From positions 107,414,358 to 107,478,357 of the forward strand of contig NC_088782.1 of assembly GCF_958450345.1 (NCBI RefSeq): a stretch of 64,000 bases of DNA, given 5' to 3'. The stretch is from Calliphora vicina (lineage: Eukaryota; Arthropoda; Insecta; Diptera; Calliphoridae). Below are positions 53,444-64,000 of this stretch, piece by piece. Position 1 is the stretch's first letter. Each line of letters begins with the position of its first letter. The notes beneath the pieces were generated by a model. The model made no database searches, had not been told where the DNA came from, and saw only the letters and a program-made list of their open reading frames with translations. The position numbers and the translations under genes were made by a program.

Positions 53444-54830
53444 CTAGCTGACCCGGTGCGCTTCGCCACCCAATTAGAAGAAAGAAATAATACTATCAAG
53501 TCTCACTTTGTGAATCTATTTGTAAATGTCTAATTTCATATTTCTGGGTCCATTGTTATAGAAAATGCAAAATGTGTTCACAATTTTAAATTTTTAGGTT
53601 TATTATTATAAAATATTCAAAAAGTACCATTGCAATAAGGAAATAGTACCATTGATTATCACTTTTAAATTCGCATTCACTAAACCATAACCCGTCAAGT
53701 TTGAATTTTAGATTTGTATATCATTTCCTATATTATCAACTAATTTTGTTTCTATAATACTTAAGATTTAATAAATTATCACAAAACCGAAACCGATCGG
53801 TATATAATTTTTTAAAACCGAAAACGCGGTTTTGAAATTCTTCGATTAGGAAATTCAAAAAAGTACCATTAGAATATATAAAAAGTACCAAAAATCCCCC
53901 ACTTGTGGTTTCAGCTAACTTTAATGTCGATAATTGAAATAATTTAAAATGTTAAAAAAGTACCATTAGGAGAAAAGTACCAATTTCCCTTTTCTTCCTT
54001 GAACACCCGTCAAGTTTGAAATTTAAAAATATTCCATTTTGCCAAAATTGTTTATGCTACAGGCATGTCTCAAAATATTAAAATCTGTGTTAATGTGCCC
54101 AAGAATAAATATGTTTTAAAAAAAGTACCAAACTGTTTACCCGGATTTGGCCCAATATACACCTTGGTACTCGAGTTCCAAATAACACCCTGTTAGTTAA
54201 TTTTTGTATGAATCCAGGAACCAACGTTAAAAAAATTATCAAAATTGGCTTAATAATTTCAAATATAATGTATTTTCCCGATTTAATCCCCTTTTTGGTA
54301 CCTTTTTTTTTATCCCCATTGAGGTGGTACAATTTTATTCAAATAAATTTCTTTAACGTGGTGGGAGCTCATAATAAAATATTCGTATGTCTATGTCAAA
54401 TTATAGATAAACATATTTTATGAAAAAGTACCAAAAATAAACACAATTTTTATCCCTTAAGGGTTCGAATTTCCAAAAAGTACCAAACTTATATTTTTTA
54501 TTTTTTGATAAGTAAAGAATACGATTTAAAAGTTTCGAATTTCTCCCCTAAAGTTTCGAATTTCGAAAAAGTACGAACACCTGTCAGCTTATTTTTTGAA
54601 TGGAATAACATGCAATTTTAAGTTTTTTTGTATCTTTATTAGTTTTTAAGATATAAGGTTACCGAATTTACCCGTTTTTACCCTTTTTTACCCCCTAAAC
54701 GTTCGAATTTCCAAAAATCCCTTCTTATCGTATCGTTTTCATGATTCTAGCTTCAGTCGTTTGGGCTGTGGGATGATGAATCAGTCAGTCAGTCAGTGAG
54801 TCAGTAACGTTACTCTTTTATATATATAGA
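53444..54830 (-). mobile_element. complete non-autonomous Helitron H3, 1,387 bp
   Basis: On the minus strand it starts A|TCTATATATATAAAAGAGTA (54,830) and ends GAAGCGCACCGGGTCAGCTAG|T (53,444): TC start, CTAG end, inserted between A and T. The 5' part has an (ACTG)n-like tract (plus CAGTCAGTCAGTCAG, about 54,783-54,803). The word AAAAAGTACC recurs many times. No Rep or helicase coding sequence, so it is non-autonomous. The longer relic at 28,410-30,435 is related. Confidence 0.85.
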
Positions 54831-54839
54831 TTACCAATT

Positions 54840-57210
54840 TTATATATACAGTAGGACCTACTTTATTTAAATCCATCAGTTTGGATTTTTCAATATTTAA
54901 AAATATGTTTGAAAAGTTGCGTCATGAAACACATTTTAGCAATAATATATCTACTCATGACCATAAATATGGTTCCAGAAGCAGACACCTTAGTATCGAA
55001 CAGGTATTTCGGATAAACTGCTATTGATCGACATAATTTTTGATATATCTTCAAAAATCAGCTGATGTATTCCCGGCCTTTATTTAACGACTGTTCCTAT
55101 ATGAATATTATATATGAATGTTTCCAGAAATCTATTCGAACTCACATCCACGTTTCCATATTATACAGCTTTTATTAGCACTCATAAATATCCCTCAATA
55201 GATTCCGAATTACTGCTGTCTCTCATGTTCCCTTATATTTGATATATGTGGATATAGGCCTACTTTCTCGCAAATTTAAACATAAAACTGGGGCTGAACA
55301 ATCTAACAATGTATCAATGACATGATAAATATATGCAGATAAAATCTAACATTGTATCCAGAGTATTAACAAATACCCAAATTCCAATATTAGACACCTC
55401 TATCCACATTATAATTCCACATCAGTTAGCAGTAACATAAATTCAGATTGAATGGATTCTTCAGTGCCTATTGTTCGAATAAGATTTATCAATATGATGC
55501 CCTTTGATATATCAATCAAACATAGTTTAATTGTAAATATTTTTGGTAAAACCATTATTTCTTTAGGCCTTATTCATTTAAGTAATATCCAAAAAACTTA
55601 GCTAAACTTTTAACCATACATTTCCGTATTTCCATAACTAGCTTTGTTTACACCTTTTCATTTCCACTGCCAATATTTTCTATGTGTTCTAATAGCAAAC
55701 CGTAAATCATAATTAAAAGTGCTACCCAAAAATCTATCAGCACTAACAAATCGTTTATAATGCTAGCAGTCGTTTGAAATAAAAAGAACCAGAACAAAAA
55801 AAAAACTTTTTAATTTGTGCAAATCCTACTTAGTAAAATAAAACAGATTCAAACAAAGAATTAATAGAAGTTACACACACAAAAACTATAAAGTAGATAT
55901 TAGCATATTTTTATGGTGAGGAAATAAGCAGCAGAACAAAAATTTATGTAAATTTTTTAAATTAAAAACAAAATGGAAAAAATAAAATTTTTTACAACTA
56001 TTTTTTAAGGGAGATGAAAAATCAAATAAACAAATGCAAATGTTTGGCATATACAAGGGTTTCAATTATAAGTAAAAATTGAAGCATATTTTAGGGGGTG
56101 AATGAATTAATATTAATATTTACAAAAAAAAAAATCAAATTTAAATAAATGCATATGTGTTAAATAAATAATAAACTTACATATTTAAATCTATAGCAAA
56201 CATTAAATAATTACTTTAAGCTTTAGATTGAAATCTAGTTCAGTGGGTTTTATTTAGAAGTTGTTTTGGTTACTTTTACATTAGTATTACCTACAGCCAA
56301 AAGGCCATTAATTAAACATTATTTTATTAACGAATTCTGGAAACTTTGTGTTGGTGAAATCTAACTATATTATTATTAAATAGAATTTAGTTTTAGTTTC
56401 TAAAAATTTCCTTTATTTACATATATAAAGTTTTATTTTATTGTATTTTTACATTTGTTATTATTTAGTTTTCTCATTTTATTCACTGTCATTTTAAAAT
56501 GTATTTATATTTTATTTAGTTTTCTCTGTTGTTATTTTCCCATTTTGTGGCTTTTCTATTAAATTTAATTTGTGTGTAGATTTTTATTCATACGTTAGAT
56601 ACTGTTTTTACAATTTATTTAAATTTAGTTTTTTGTTACATTCTTGCATATATGGGCAAAAACACTTTTTAAAAAATTCTTTAAAAACTAACATTAATTC
56701 ATCATTATTTCTTAAAGGTTATGTTACATGATACTTGCCTAATTATCAATGACTATTTCAATTCTGTGATAAAAATTTTTATATCAGCTCTAGTTTGAGG
56801 CTTTTTACAATATATTTAATGTTAATCCTCTATTAATATATTGTTAAGTTGAAAAACACTTCCTTTATAAGACTTTCGTGCAATAATTGAAGTAAGAAGT
56901 AAGAGTTCAAATCATTTTGGTTCAATGGTTTTAGCGTTTGCAGTTCAGATTCAAAGTCACGTTTCACTACTGTCAATTCTATTCACAAAGGCAATTGGTA
57001 CCTTCTGTGAAGCATCAGCTTGAGGTTGAGGTATAATCTGAGAGCTCAGGACACTTCTACATGCCGATCGAATAAAAGGATATGCTCATTTGTATAATTT
57101 TTTTGTTTAATAGCAGTTCTGTTTACCAAAATTTTAGTGATTTAAATTTTTTTTGGTTGTTTTTTCCAGTGTATGTGGGACCCTTAACTAGTTTAGACGT
57201 AAAGGCCTTG
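54840..57210. other. No gene seen; AT-rich, low repeat content
   Basis: About 2.4 kb of AT-rich DNA with long A and T runs. No transposon motif or plausible exon was recognised; it may be original host intron or intergenic sequence. Confidence 0.5.
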
Positions 57211-57214
57211 GTTA

Positions 57215-57835
57215 AAAATTGATGCAAATGGTATTCTAATAGGGATTTTTTAAATTTGACGGTTGATAGCAGCCATACTGCTGAAGATTGTCTATCGAAT
57301 TTATTCAGTTTGTTTTGCCAAATCAAATGATAAAATAGTTTGATCAAAATGGGTGATCCGTTCGGGAAATTTTCTGCACATTCGCTCATTTTACAGTCGG
57401 AGAATTTCTGGATGAAAATTGGCGAATTTGGTACGAGTGTGGCTTTTGAGCTGGCGGCGCCATCGGTCTATGTTTCTTCGAGAACGGCGTTGGTCAACAG
57501 AGAGCCTACTGCAACTTCAATTGGATGATATGGACACCAGCGACATGCGGTTTTAACAGGAAAGTACTCCGTGCCAGAATTTGGACATTCTGCAAGAGCG
57601 ATTAGGGAGCATTTACATTACACGCGGAGGCGATATGAACTTTCTACCGAAATCTTGCGATTTGATTGCGTTAGACTTAAGTCGATCTATGTGAATAAGC
57701 CACAAAGCACAGCAGCCCTTAAAGCCAACATAACCCATGACATTGCTCATATTCATTTATCCGCCAGAGTCATTGAATATTGGACTTTTCGGATGCGCGC
57801 CTCCCAGCGAAGTCTTGGCGGACATTTGCACGATG
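57215..57835 (+). pseudogene. mariner-type transposase relic (family M, copy 5)
   Basis: Plus-strand relic. Its 5' flank (GGTATTCTAATAGGGA, inverse of the CTATTGGAAGACC type) starts near 57,230. Recognisable parts are FGHSARAIREHL (degenerate second catalytic block), RLKSIYVNKPQSTAALKANI (about 57,670-57,735) and ARVIEYWTFRMRAS then GGHLHD (about 57,758-57,834), equal to the family C-terminus 'LKSKVYVNKP.T...LK.NI...I..I......V..NW..R.......GGHL.DI.F'. Family A copy A3 is inserted directly after GGHLHD, so the last residues are displaced or lost. Confidence 0.75.
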
Positions 57836-59277
57836 CACAGTGGTATGAGAAAAAAGAGAGGAAAATAAATCTGTAACTTATAAAGGCTCAATCCGATTTG
57901 AATGAAATTTCACATGCGCAAAGAGGAAGTGTTGTCGAATTTGGAGCTCGTGGGCCCACCAGGAGCGGGGCCAGGGGTCCCCAAACTAGGACACCTCGGG
58001 TATGTTCCATTTTAAAAATGATTCTTTTTCTTCGTTTGTGTTCCGATTTAAAAAAAATTACGTATACATAAAACCTCGTCGTAGATATCAATTATCTTTT
58101 ATAGCTTAGGAGATATTCGCATTTGAATATTAAATTTTCAACATTTTTACCCACCCTACTCCAGTTTTTTGATGACGATGTTCAAAATATTTCCCGATTT
58201 TCTCCATTTTTCTTTCATAGGATTGCCAACAGATGCATATATCAAATAAAGAAAGAATTGTTTAAAAATCATGACTGAGTCCAAAGTGATATGCATTTGA
58301 TTTTAAAAAAATTAAAAAATGCAATTTTTCGCTATTTTTTTGGGGAAAATGTTTTTTTTTTTTCTTTTAAAGTTATCTAAAAAATTTCTAAAAGGATGTA
58401 TAATAAATTTACACGTTTTGAAAAGCTAACTTTACAACAAATATTTTAAATGAAAAAATATTTATAATTTTTGATACCGAGGGGACCAGGTCCATTCAAA
58501 AAACTCCTATTTTTTCTGTAAAATTAAATTTTAGGGCAAAAATTCTCAAATCGCACAGTCGATATCAAAATATAGTAACCTATTTTAGATGAGACAATAT
58601 GTTCTTAATTAATTTGTAAAGGGCTCCGATAACCCCGCCCCTGGTATTGATATTATAGCCAAAAAACGAAAATATCCCATTTTTGGAATTTTTCAATACT
58701 TTTTTGGGAACTGCGGGATTCATGATTAGAAATTTTGAAATTTGTTTTTATTTTTTTTTTTCAATAAAAAAATCTATACAAGTGCAAAATTTCATTACAA
58801 AATATTCATAAATAAAAATTTTATTACAATTTGAAAAATGTGTATCTATGCAAAAACTTAATAAAAAGCATTTTTTGACATATTTTTCAAAAAAGTATTC
58901 CATGAATTTTCGAATTGTCAAAAGCTATATACATTATTCAAAAGAAGACAAAATCATCTATCTATTGATATATAACATGTCTACCTTATTTTTTTACGTG
59001 GCAAATTAATTAAGGAAAACTTAACAACTCACAGAGAAATGTTTTATGTAGTGCACACAAACGAAGAAATAGTATCATTTTTAAAATTGACCATACCCGA
59101 GGTGTCCTACTTTGGGGACCCTTGGCCCAGCTCCTGGTGGGCTCATGAGGCCCAGATTCAAAACTTGAACTCGACAACACTTCCCCTTTGAGCATGTGAA
59201 ATTTCATTCAAATCGAAGTAAGGGTTTAGAAGTTACAGATTTATTTCCCTCTTTTTTTTGTTTCTCATACCACTGTG
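57836..59277 (-). mobile_element. long-TIR family A, copy A3 (most complete)
   Basis: 1,442 bp, bounded by CACAGTGGTATGAG (57,836) and inverse CTCATACCACTGTG (59,264-59,277). The arms are about 215 bases each and roughly 85% alike by eye, sharing AATCTGTAACTT, AATTTCACATGC, CCCACCAGGAGC, AGGACACCTCGGGTATG and TTCTTCGTTTGTGT. The interior is AT-rich and non-coding, with TTTGATACCGAGGGGACC and the segment AAATCATCTATCTATTGATA that is the empty site of the LINE in A2. No convincing target duplication. Confidence 0.85.
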
Positions 59278-59284
59278 CTTTGTT

Positions 59285-59685
59285 ACATTCCATACATAAT
59301 AACATCGATAGGGCTTTCAAACGAATAAACATCATCATATCTGCTATAGACCCGGTACAGCTGCTATCTGAAATCGAGAAAATCGGCCTACAAAATGCTG
59401 AGATATAGGAAAAAAACTAGGACAACCTCTATTTTTGACATATTTTTGATCTATATCTGGATTAGTAAGTCATTAATATAGACAATATGGATATCTAATA
59501 ATAGATAATTCAAAGCTCTCTGCAAAGACGTATACAACGCCAGTAAGTGGTTTAAAATCGGGAAAAATATTTTTTATCCGATTTATTTCACAAAAAAAAA
59601 TTTTTCACATACAATTTTTTTTCACTAATAAACGAAAAAAAATTAATTTTTTTTATTTTGTTTACCTCTTACTTGTTTTATTATG
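59285..59685 (-). repeat. family C copy C3 (partial)
   Basis: TTGATCTATATCTGGATTAG, TATAGACAATATGGATATC, AAAATCGGGAAAAATATTTT, a block of A and T runs (about 59,575-59,660) and ACCTCTTACTTGTTTTA. Same order as C1 inverted. ACCCGGTACAGCTGC near 59,350 is likely from the same family. Confidence 0.6.
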
Positions 59686-59869
59686 CTTCGTTTAAGACTT
59701 ATTCTTCTGATGTGGCCTTATTAATAACAGAGTTTTATCGCTTTAAAAACTAAAAGACTTAGCGAGATTTTTTATAAAAAATAAAAAGTTTCACCAGGAT
59801 ATATAGAATAGACTGGTTTAATGCGTGAAGTAAGTTTTTTTTTAAAAAAATACATGTAGGCAATGACAT

Positions 59870-60240
59870 TTATTCAGGTTTGGAATCCAGAAATAATGTT
59901 TGCCATGAAAACTGCACATGGGTATACCTTTTTGTGCATCCGATTATGAGCAAAGCCGGTAAACTTCTTGCGGAATGCTTTCTCATATCTCAGTGATCAT
60001 TCAAAATATAAACCACTGAGCATTTTCAGATGCCTATGACTTCTCTCGCACTTTCAATCTCCTATTGGCTAACAAGATATCGTAAATTTATGCAAATGTT
60101 TCGGGTGTAAAGACTTCAACTGGGGATCCAGAACATTCAGGATCTACCATACTTGTACGGCCACAATGAAATTCCGTAAAGCCACAATGAATTCAGATGT
60201 TGAGGAGTTCACATAGTATTTATCAAGCTTAGTCCTGGTT
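59870..60240 (-). pseudogene. mariner transposase N-terminal relic
   Basis: Related to 36,400-36,720: shared segments AAGTTGAAGTC/GAAGTTCCAGTTG, CCTATTGGCTAACA, TTGTTTCGGG-type and TATTTATCAAGCTTAG. Decayed equivalents of the mariner 'PETI.KIH.MV..DRR' helix-turn-helix region can be traced, with stops. Lower certainty than the 36 kb relic. Confidence 0.5.
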
Positions 60241-60244
60241 TGAG

Positions 60245-61005
60245 TAATGCACATGAAATTAAATTTTTACTATTTGCGTCTGCAGTCAAATACAAACTAA
60301 ATGACGTAGCGTTCTTTGGCAGAAGTCAAAAGACAGATGCCTGTTTACAGAAGCAGTGTTGCTCTTTCAGAGCGATTTTACGCATTTTCAATACTAGGGA
60401 ATATCATCCCCGTACATCCTTTTCTCGAGGTTCTATCGTGCCAACGACAGACCGACGCACGGTGGCTCATATCTCAATTTCATCGGCCAAAAGTTCAACT
60501 TTTTGTTAACTCCGATTTCAAAAATTTCAATGCCATTCAATAGTAAACACATTGAAACTAAGGTAGCCAAAAAATTAGATAAAAATATTGTCAATTGTGT
60601 GCGTGGCATGCTGTTAAAGTCAAATATTTTATGTCATTTTATAAAAATGTGATTTTTTGTAAATTTGATCAGAAGTAAATTATCATTACTCGCAAACTAT
60701 TATAGATAATTGGATGATTTTTTTTTCGTTATGTTGGTAGGATAATAGTCTTTAAGAGCTGATATGATTTGCCGTTGTACCGTTTATACCTGTTGTGTTA
60801 TTAATTTTTTTCTCAGGTACTATATTTCAGCCAAATTTGAATTTCAGTGGAGTAAAAGTGCTTAGGGTCAAAAAGGGTTAAACACATTTTACAACCAGGA
60901 GAAAGTCCAATGTGTCCTCTTTAAGCCTATATATACTTGTTTACCTGTTTGTTTCCTTTTTTCATTTGAATGAAATTACTCCCAAATTTTTGTTCTATTT
61001 TTATT
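60245..61005. other. No supported gene; candidate piggyBac terminus
   Basis: Frames at 60,240-60,540 are short and unrecognised. At 60,865-60,881 the sequence GGGTCAAAAAGGGTTAA has the form of a piggyBac-type terminus (minus: TTAA, CCCTTTTTGACCC), but no partner or coding remnant was found. Confidence 0.35.
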
Positions 61006-61009
61006 ATAC

Positions 61010-61698
61010 CCTACACCACCATAGTGTTTGTAACGCCCAAAAATATTAGTCTAACACCCACCTTAAAGTATACCGATCGAATCACTTTCTGAGTCGATTA
61101 AACGATGTCCGTCCGTCCGCCCGTCTGGCCGGCTGGCTGGCTGGCTGTCCATGTAAACCTTGTGCGCAGAGTACAGGTCGCACTTTTGAAGATATTTCGA
61201 TGAAATTTGGTACATATTATTTTTTCGGCTCAAGGACCAAGCTTATTGAAACTGGCTGAAATCGGTCCATTATTTCACCTAGCCCCCATACAAATGTCCT
61301 CCCGAAATTGGACTTTATCGGTCATAAATGTTTAATTTATATATGTATCTCCACAAATTTTGCTCCAAATAAGTTTTATATACACAAAATTCATGTCACC
61401 AAATTTATAATAGCTCCTATATAGACCCGCTTCCGAAAATCACTTTAACGTGCATAAATCACTTAAAAATGTTGGTATACTCACAAAATTCAACATGGTA
61501 AACTTTCATGTAGACATAAATCACACGACCTAATTTCAAGGTGATCCGTCCATAATTGGTCATAGCTCCCATATAAGGCCCACTACCGAAAATCACTCAA
61601 AAATATAAATTATTGAAATTTTAAAAGAAAAATATTTTTGCTCTTTTACTTAGTGTAGGGTATTATATGGTCGGGCTTGACCGACCATGCATTCTTGT
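61010..61698 (-). repeat. mini-me/DINE-like repeat, family B copy B3
   Basis: Inverse of B1: starts TTATACCCTACACCACCATA, has GATGTCCGTCCGTCCGCCCG with GGCTGGCTGGCTGGCTGTCC (about 61,104-61,150), and ends TCGGGCTTGACCGACCATG at about 61,690. Proto-microsatellite GTCC/GGCT repeats are the clearest in this copy. Confidence 0.72.
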
Positions 61699-61699
61699 T

Positions 61700-62036
61700 T
61701 TCTGTATTTTTGTTATATCTTCGTTGTTCTCATCCAAAAGCAAAATTTAACTTTTTTAATGAGAGACAACTTAAAGGTATTTTTTGAAATTAAACAAGTT
61801 TTTTTCTTATTCTTGTTGTTTGCCTTAATTATGCGATCAAATGTTCTTGACGCTATTTTAAGTGGAAGATTCATATAAACGCAGACGTGAAATTTATTTT
61901 TAAAAAAGTTACCAAAAATAAAATATTATCAATTTTAGTTTTTTTTTTTTTCAACCAAAATTACGTTTCTAATAGTAACATCTCAATTAACTGCAACTTT
62001 TTCTATTTGAATCAATAAATTTCATCACTTTTAAAG
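61700..62036. other. Upstream region of the Tc3-like relic
   Basis: AT-rich. No terminal repeat matching the candidate 3' terminus CAGTGACCCATGAATT was found, so the left end of the transposon is lost or diverged. Confidence 0.4.
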
Positions 62037-62988
62037 ATGCGCAAGGGAACTTTTTTGTCCGATCAAGAAAAGATTCAAATTAAATCTTTTCACGACCAAG
62101 GATGTTCCAATAAAGAAATTGTAAGAAAAATCGATCGTTCGGAAAGTGTGGTGCGAAATTTCTTGAAGAAAGGTAAAAATTATGGAGTTCGTAAACCTAC
62201 GAATGGAAATACAAAACTAACAAGAAGACAACTTAATCTAATAAAACAAGAAGCAATTCCACACAAATAAAGAATAAATTGAATCTTCCAGTGACTTCCA
62301 AACACGTTGCACACATTTTACGAAAGGATGAAAATATAAAATAGAAAAAGCCGAAATGTAAACCAATGCATAAAGAAAATCGTCTAAAATTCACAAGAAA
62401 ATATATGAAATGGACAGATGAGTGGAAAAAAGTAATTTTCGCTGACGAAAAAAAATTAAATTTAGAGGGTCCTGACTCATGCTATTGCCACGATTTGAGA
62501 TCAAACGATGTTCGGATGTCAAAACGTAATTTCGGTGGTGGCAGTGTTATGGTTTGGGCAGCGTTTTCTGCAGTTGGCAAGTCGAAAATATGTTTTATTT
62601 CGACAAAAATGAACTATTGGAAGATGCTCTTCTCTCATTTATGCATGGAAAAATAGATGAAGATTGCATATTCCAACAAGATAATGCTGCAATCCATGTT
62701 TCAAAGCAATCGAAATCTTGGTTTAATGAACATAGCATTCCTCTGTTGGACTGGCCGTCTTATAGTCCGGACTTAAACCCAATGGAAAACTTGTGGGGAT
62801 ACATTGCCCGTAAAGTTTATGCAAATAATGCCCAGAATGAAAGCATAATGACTGTGACAGAGCTGAAACTAAGAATTAAACAAGTCTGGGAGGAAATTGA
62901 TTCCAATCAGCTTAAAAAATTAGTGGAATCAATGCCATACCGTATTTTTGAAACAGTGCATAACAAAGAGTCATCCACACATTATTAA
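62037..62988 (+). pseudogene. Tc3-like transposase (DD34E), frameshifted
   Basis: Nearly full-length Tc1/mariner-superfamily transposase broken by an in-frame stop, a second stop and frame changes. Part 1 (from ATG 62,037): MRKGTFLSDQEKIQIKSFHD with an HTH (NKEIVRKIDRSESVVRNFL) and linker GNTKLTRRQ. Part 2: HKENRLKFTRKYMKW, then VIFADEKKLNLEGPD with the first catalytic Asp (about 62,440), and GGGSVMVWAAF. Part 3 (another frame): CIFQQDNAAIHVS with the second Asp (about 62,680) and YSPDLNPMENLWGYIARKVY with the Glu, 34 residues apart. All three catalytic residues are still encoded, so inactivation is by frame, not by loss of the triad. CAGTGACCCATGAATTAAAG just after the gene (about 62,997) is a probable 3' terminus. 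Confidence 0.88.
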
Positions 62989-63029
62989 TAATGATACAGT
63001 GACCCATGAATTAAAGTGCGTTTATAGGA

Positions 63030-63570
63030 AAATACCCTTAAAAATGCCTGTTAATCTCGAAAATTAAGTAAAAAATAAATAAAGTACAAATGATTTTTTT
63101 CTGTAAACAATATTTTAAATGAAGTCTTAACTAATGTAATAAACAAATTTACTAAAATTTTAACAAAATTGTGTTTTTGTCCATATATTCGTACAAATAT
63201 TTGCATTTATTCTAATTTTTCATTTATTTTAATATAAATTTTATTTTACAGAAAAAAACATTGCATATTTTATGGGGATTTCACTCTCTGGGTTATGTAT
63301 ATGTATGTGTGTGTGTGTATGACTATAATTTGTATATATATGTATTTGAAAAATACCTGTTATTATCACTATAGTGTGTCTGATAAATAATATGAACAGT
63401 GTTTTGGGAAAAGGAAAATAGTTAAAGATAATTTGTTAACTATTACCAAGAAGAAAAGTAAGACAACATATTCCTCGAAAGAATAGAAAGTCTAAACAAT
63501 TTGTGAGAAAAACACTCAGTTTTTTAAATTATTTTGAACTCACTTTTCTTTCTAAATCGTAGAGAGTATT
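63030..63570. other. No gene seen; short GT repeat
   Basis: AT-rich spacer with TATGTGTGTGTGTGTATG at about 63,304-63,321. Confidence 0.5.
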
Positions 63571-63572
63571 TA

Positions 63573-63886
63573 TCTATATATATAAAAATTAAATGGTCCA
63601 TGTATGTAATGGGATCACGTGAGAACGGCTAGAGCGATTTGGCTGATTTTTTTTATTCGAGTCGAAATTTTCAGGAGATGGTTTGTAAAGAAAAAAAATC
63701 GGATTTTTTTTTTTGTGTCCAGTCAACTGTAATAAAAAAGCTCCCTAAAGTATGCAGTACAAATTTAGATATTTTATTTGCAAATAAATAAGAACAGACA
63801 GGTTTATTTGGGTTGGAGAAACTTGAATAACTAACATTAGTAAATGCTACCGGTCGAAGCCGGGGCGGGGCGGGGCGGTCATCTAG
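63573..63886 (+). mobile_element. 314 bp non-autonomous Helitron H4
   Basis: Starts A|TCTATATATATAAAAATT (63,573) and ends GGGGCGGTCATCTAG|T (63,886): TC start, CTAG end, A-T target. Just upstream of the end CCGGTCGAAGCCGG can form the usual short hairpin. Interior has AGAACGGCTAGAGCGATTTG. No coding capacity. Confidence 0.85.
63861..63878 (+). other. G-run tract, possible G-quadruplex
   Basis: CGGGGCGGGGCGGGGCGG: three runs of four G and one of two, between the Helitron hairpin and its CTAG end, in very AT-rich surroundings. Confidence 0.7.
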
Positions 63887-63889
63887 TTA

Positions 63890-64000
63890 ATTCTAGATAT
63901 TTCCGTGAAATGTTTTTTTTTTTATTTTTTATAATTTTTCCCACTGTCTAGTCTTCAGTTGTATCTGTCTGCATGTACACTTTTTTATATGAGTTATACA
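63890..64000. other. Window end, nothing recognised
   Basis: AT-rich end of the window. Confidence 0.5.

Noticed and set aside
54208..54423. 71-codon frame, with a similar one at 29,661-29,855
   Set aside because: Conserved only because both lie in paralogous Helitron copies; stops differ and no protein motif is present.
61104..61155. CCGTCCGTCC / GGCTGGCTGG as a regulatory GC box cluster
   Set aside because: It is the proto-microsatellite segment of the family B repeat and occurs at the same place in other copies.

Overview
This 64 kb window looks like AT-rich, non-coding DNA from a higher fly (Diptera, probably a calyptrate such as a blow fly, house fly or stable fly). I found no bacterial features and no host gene I can defend. 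The base composition, the mini-me/DINE-like repeats with CCGTCCGTC tracts, an ITmD37E transposon, several mariner families, Helitrons, a tRNA-derived SINE and LINEs with or without RNase H all point to a fly intron or intergenic stretch overrun by transposable elements. The species assignment is inference.

Layout. 1.5-3.5 kb: RTE-like LINE relic (minus). 4.8-5.4 kb: mariner-type relic. 6.5-8.6 kb: LINE relic with RNase H, split by a tRNA-derived SINE. 8.76-11.2 kb: Helitron relic carrying a 1.48 kb inverted-repeat element that itself contains long-TIR family A. 13.9-15.1 kb: mini-me/DINE-like repeats. 15.3-16 kb: LINE relic split by a foldback MITE. 17.6-18.9 kb: a MITE and two mariner relics. 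20.0-24.5 kb: a four-layer nest (family C, then a hAT-like TIR element, then family A, then a LINE with a 15 bp target-site duplication). 25-26.9 kb: a MITE and family C/B repeats. 28.4-30.4 kb: Helitron relic with an internal array. 30.6-32.2 kb: second SINE and a mariner relic. 33.8-36.1 kb: mini-me-like composite. 36.1-40.3 kb: mariner and LINE relics.

40,336-41,633 is the best-preserved mobile gene of the window: a complete ITmD37E (DD37E) transposon with an uninterrupted transposase, perfect 27 bp TIRs and TA duplications. 41.7-42.8 kb is a 1.15 kb TIR element of unknown family, with a half copy at 52 kb. 46.2-51.4 kb is a second nest: a piggyBac-like relic split by a hAT with an exact 8 bp target-site duplication, which in turn carries a Helitron with an internal tandem duplication. 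53.4-54.8 kb is an end-to-end Helitron. 57.2-60.2 kb holds a mariner relic, the most complete family A copy and further fragments. 62.0-63.0 kb is a Tc3-like transposase with two frame changes. 63.57-63.89 kb is a 314 bp Helitron with a G-rich 3' end.

The genes do not form a pathway. The window reads as stacked transposition events whose order can often be worked out, because paralogous copies inside the window supply the empty sites. Most elements are dead; only the ITmD37E copy looks potentially autonomous. All family names rest on recognised motifs and termini read by eye, not on database searches.
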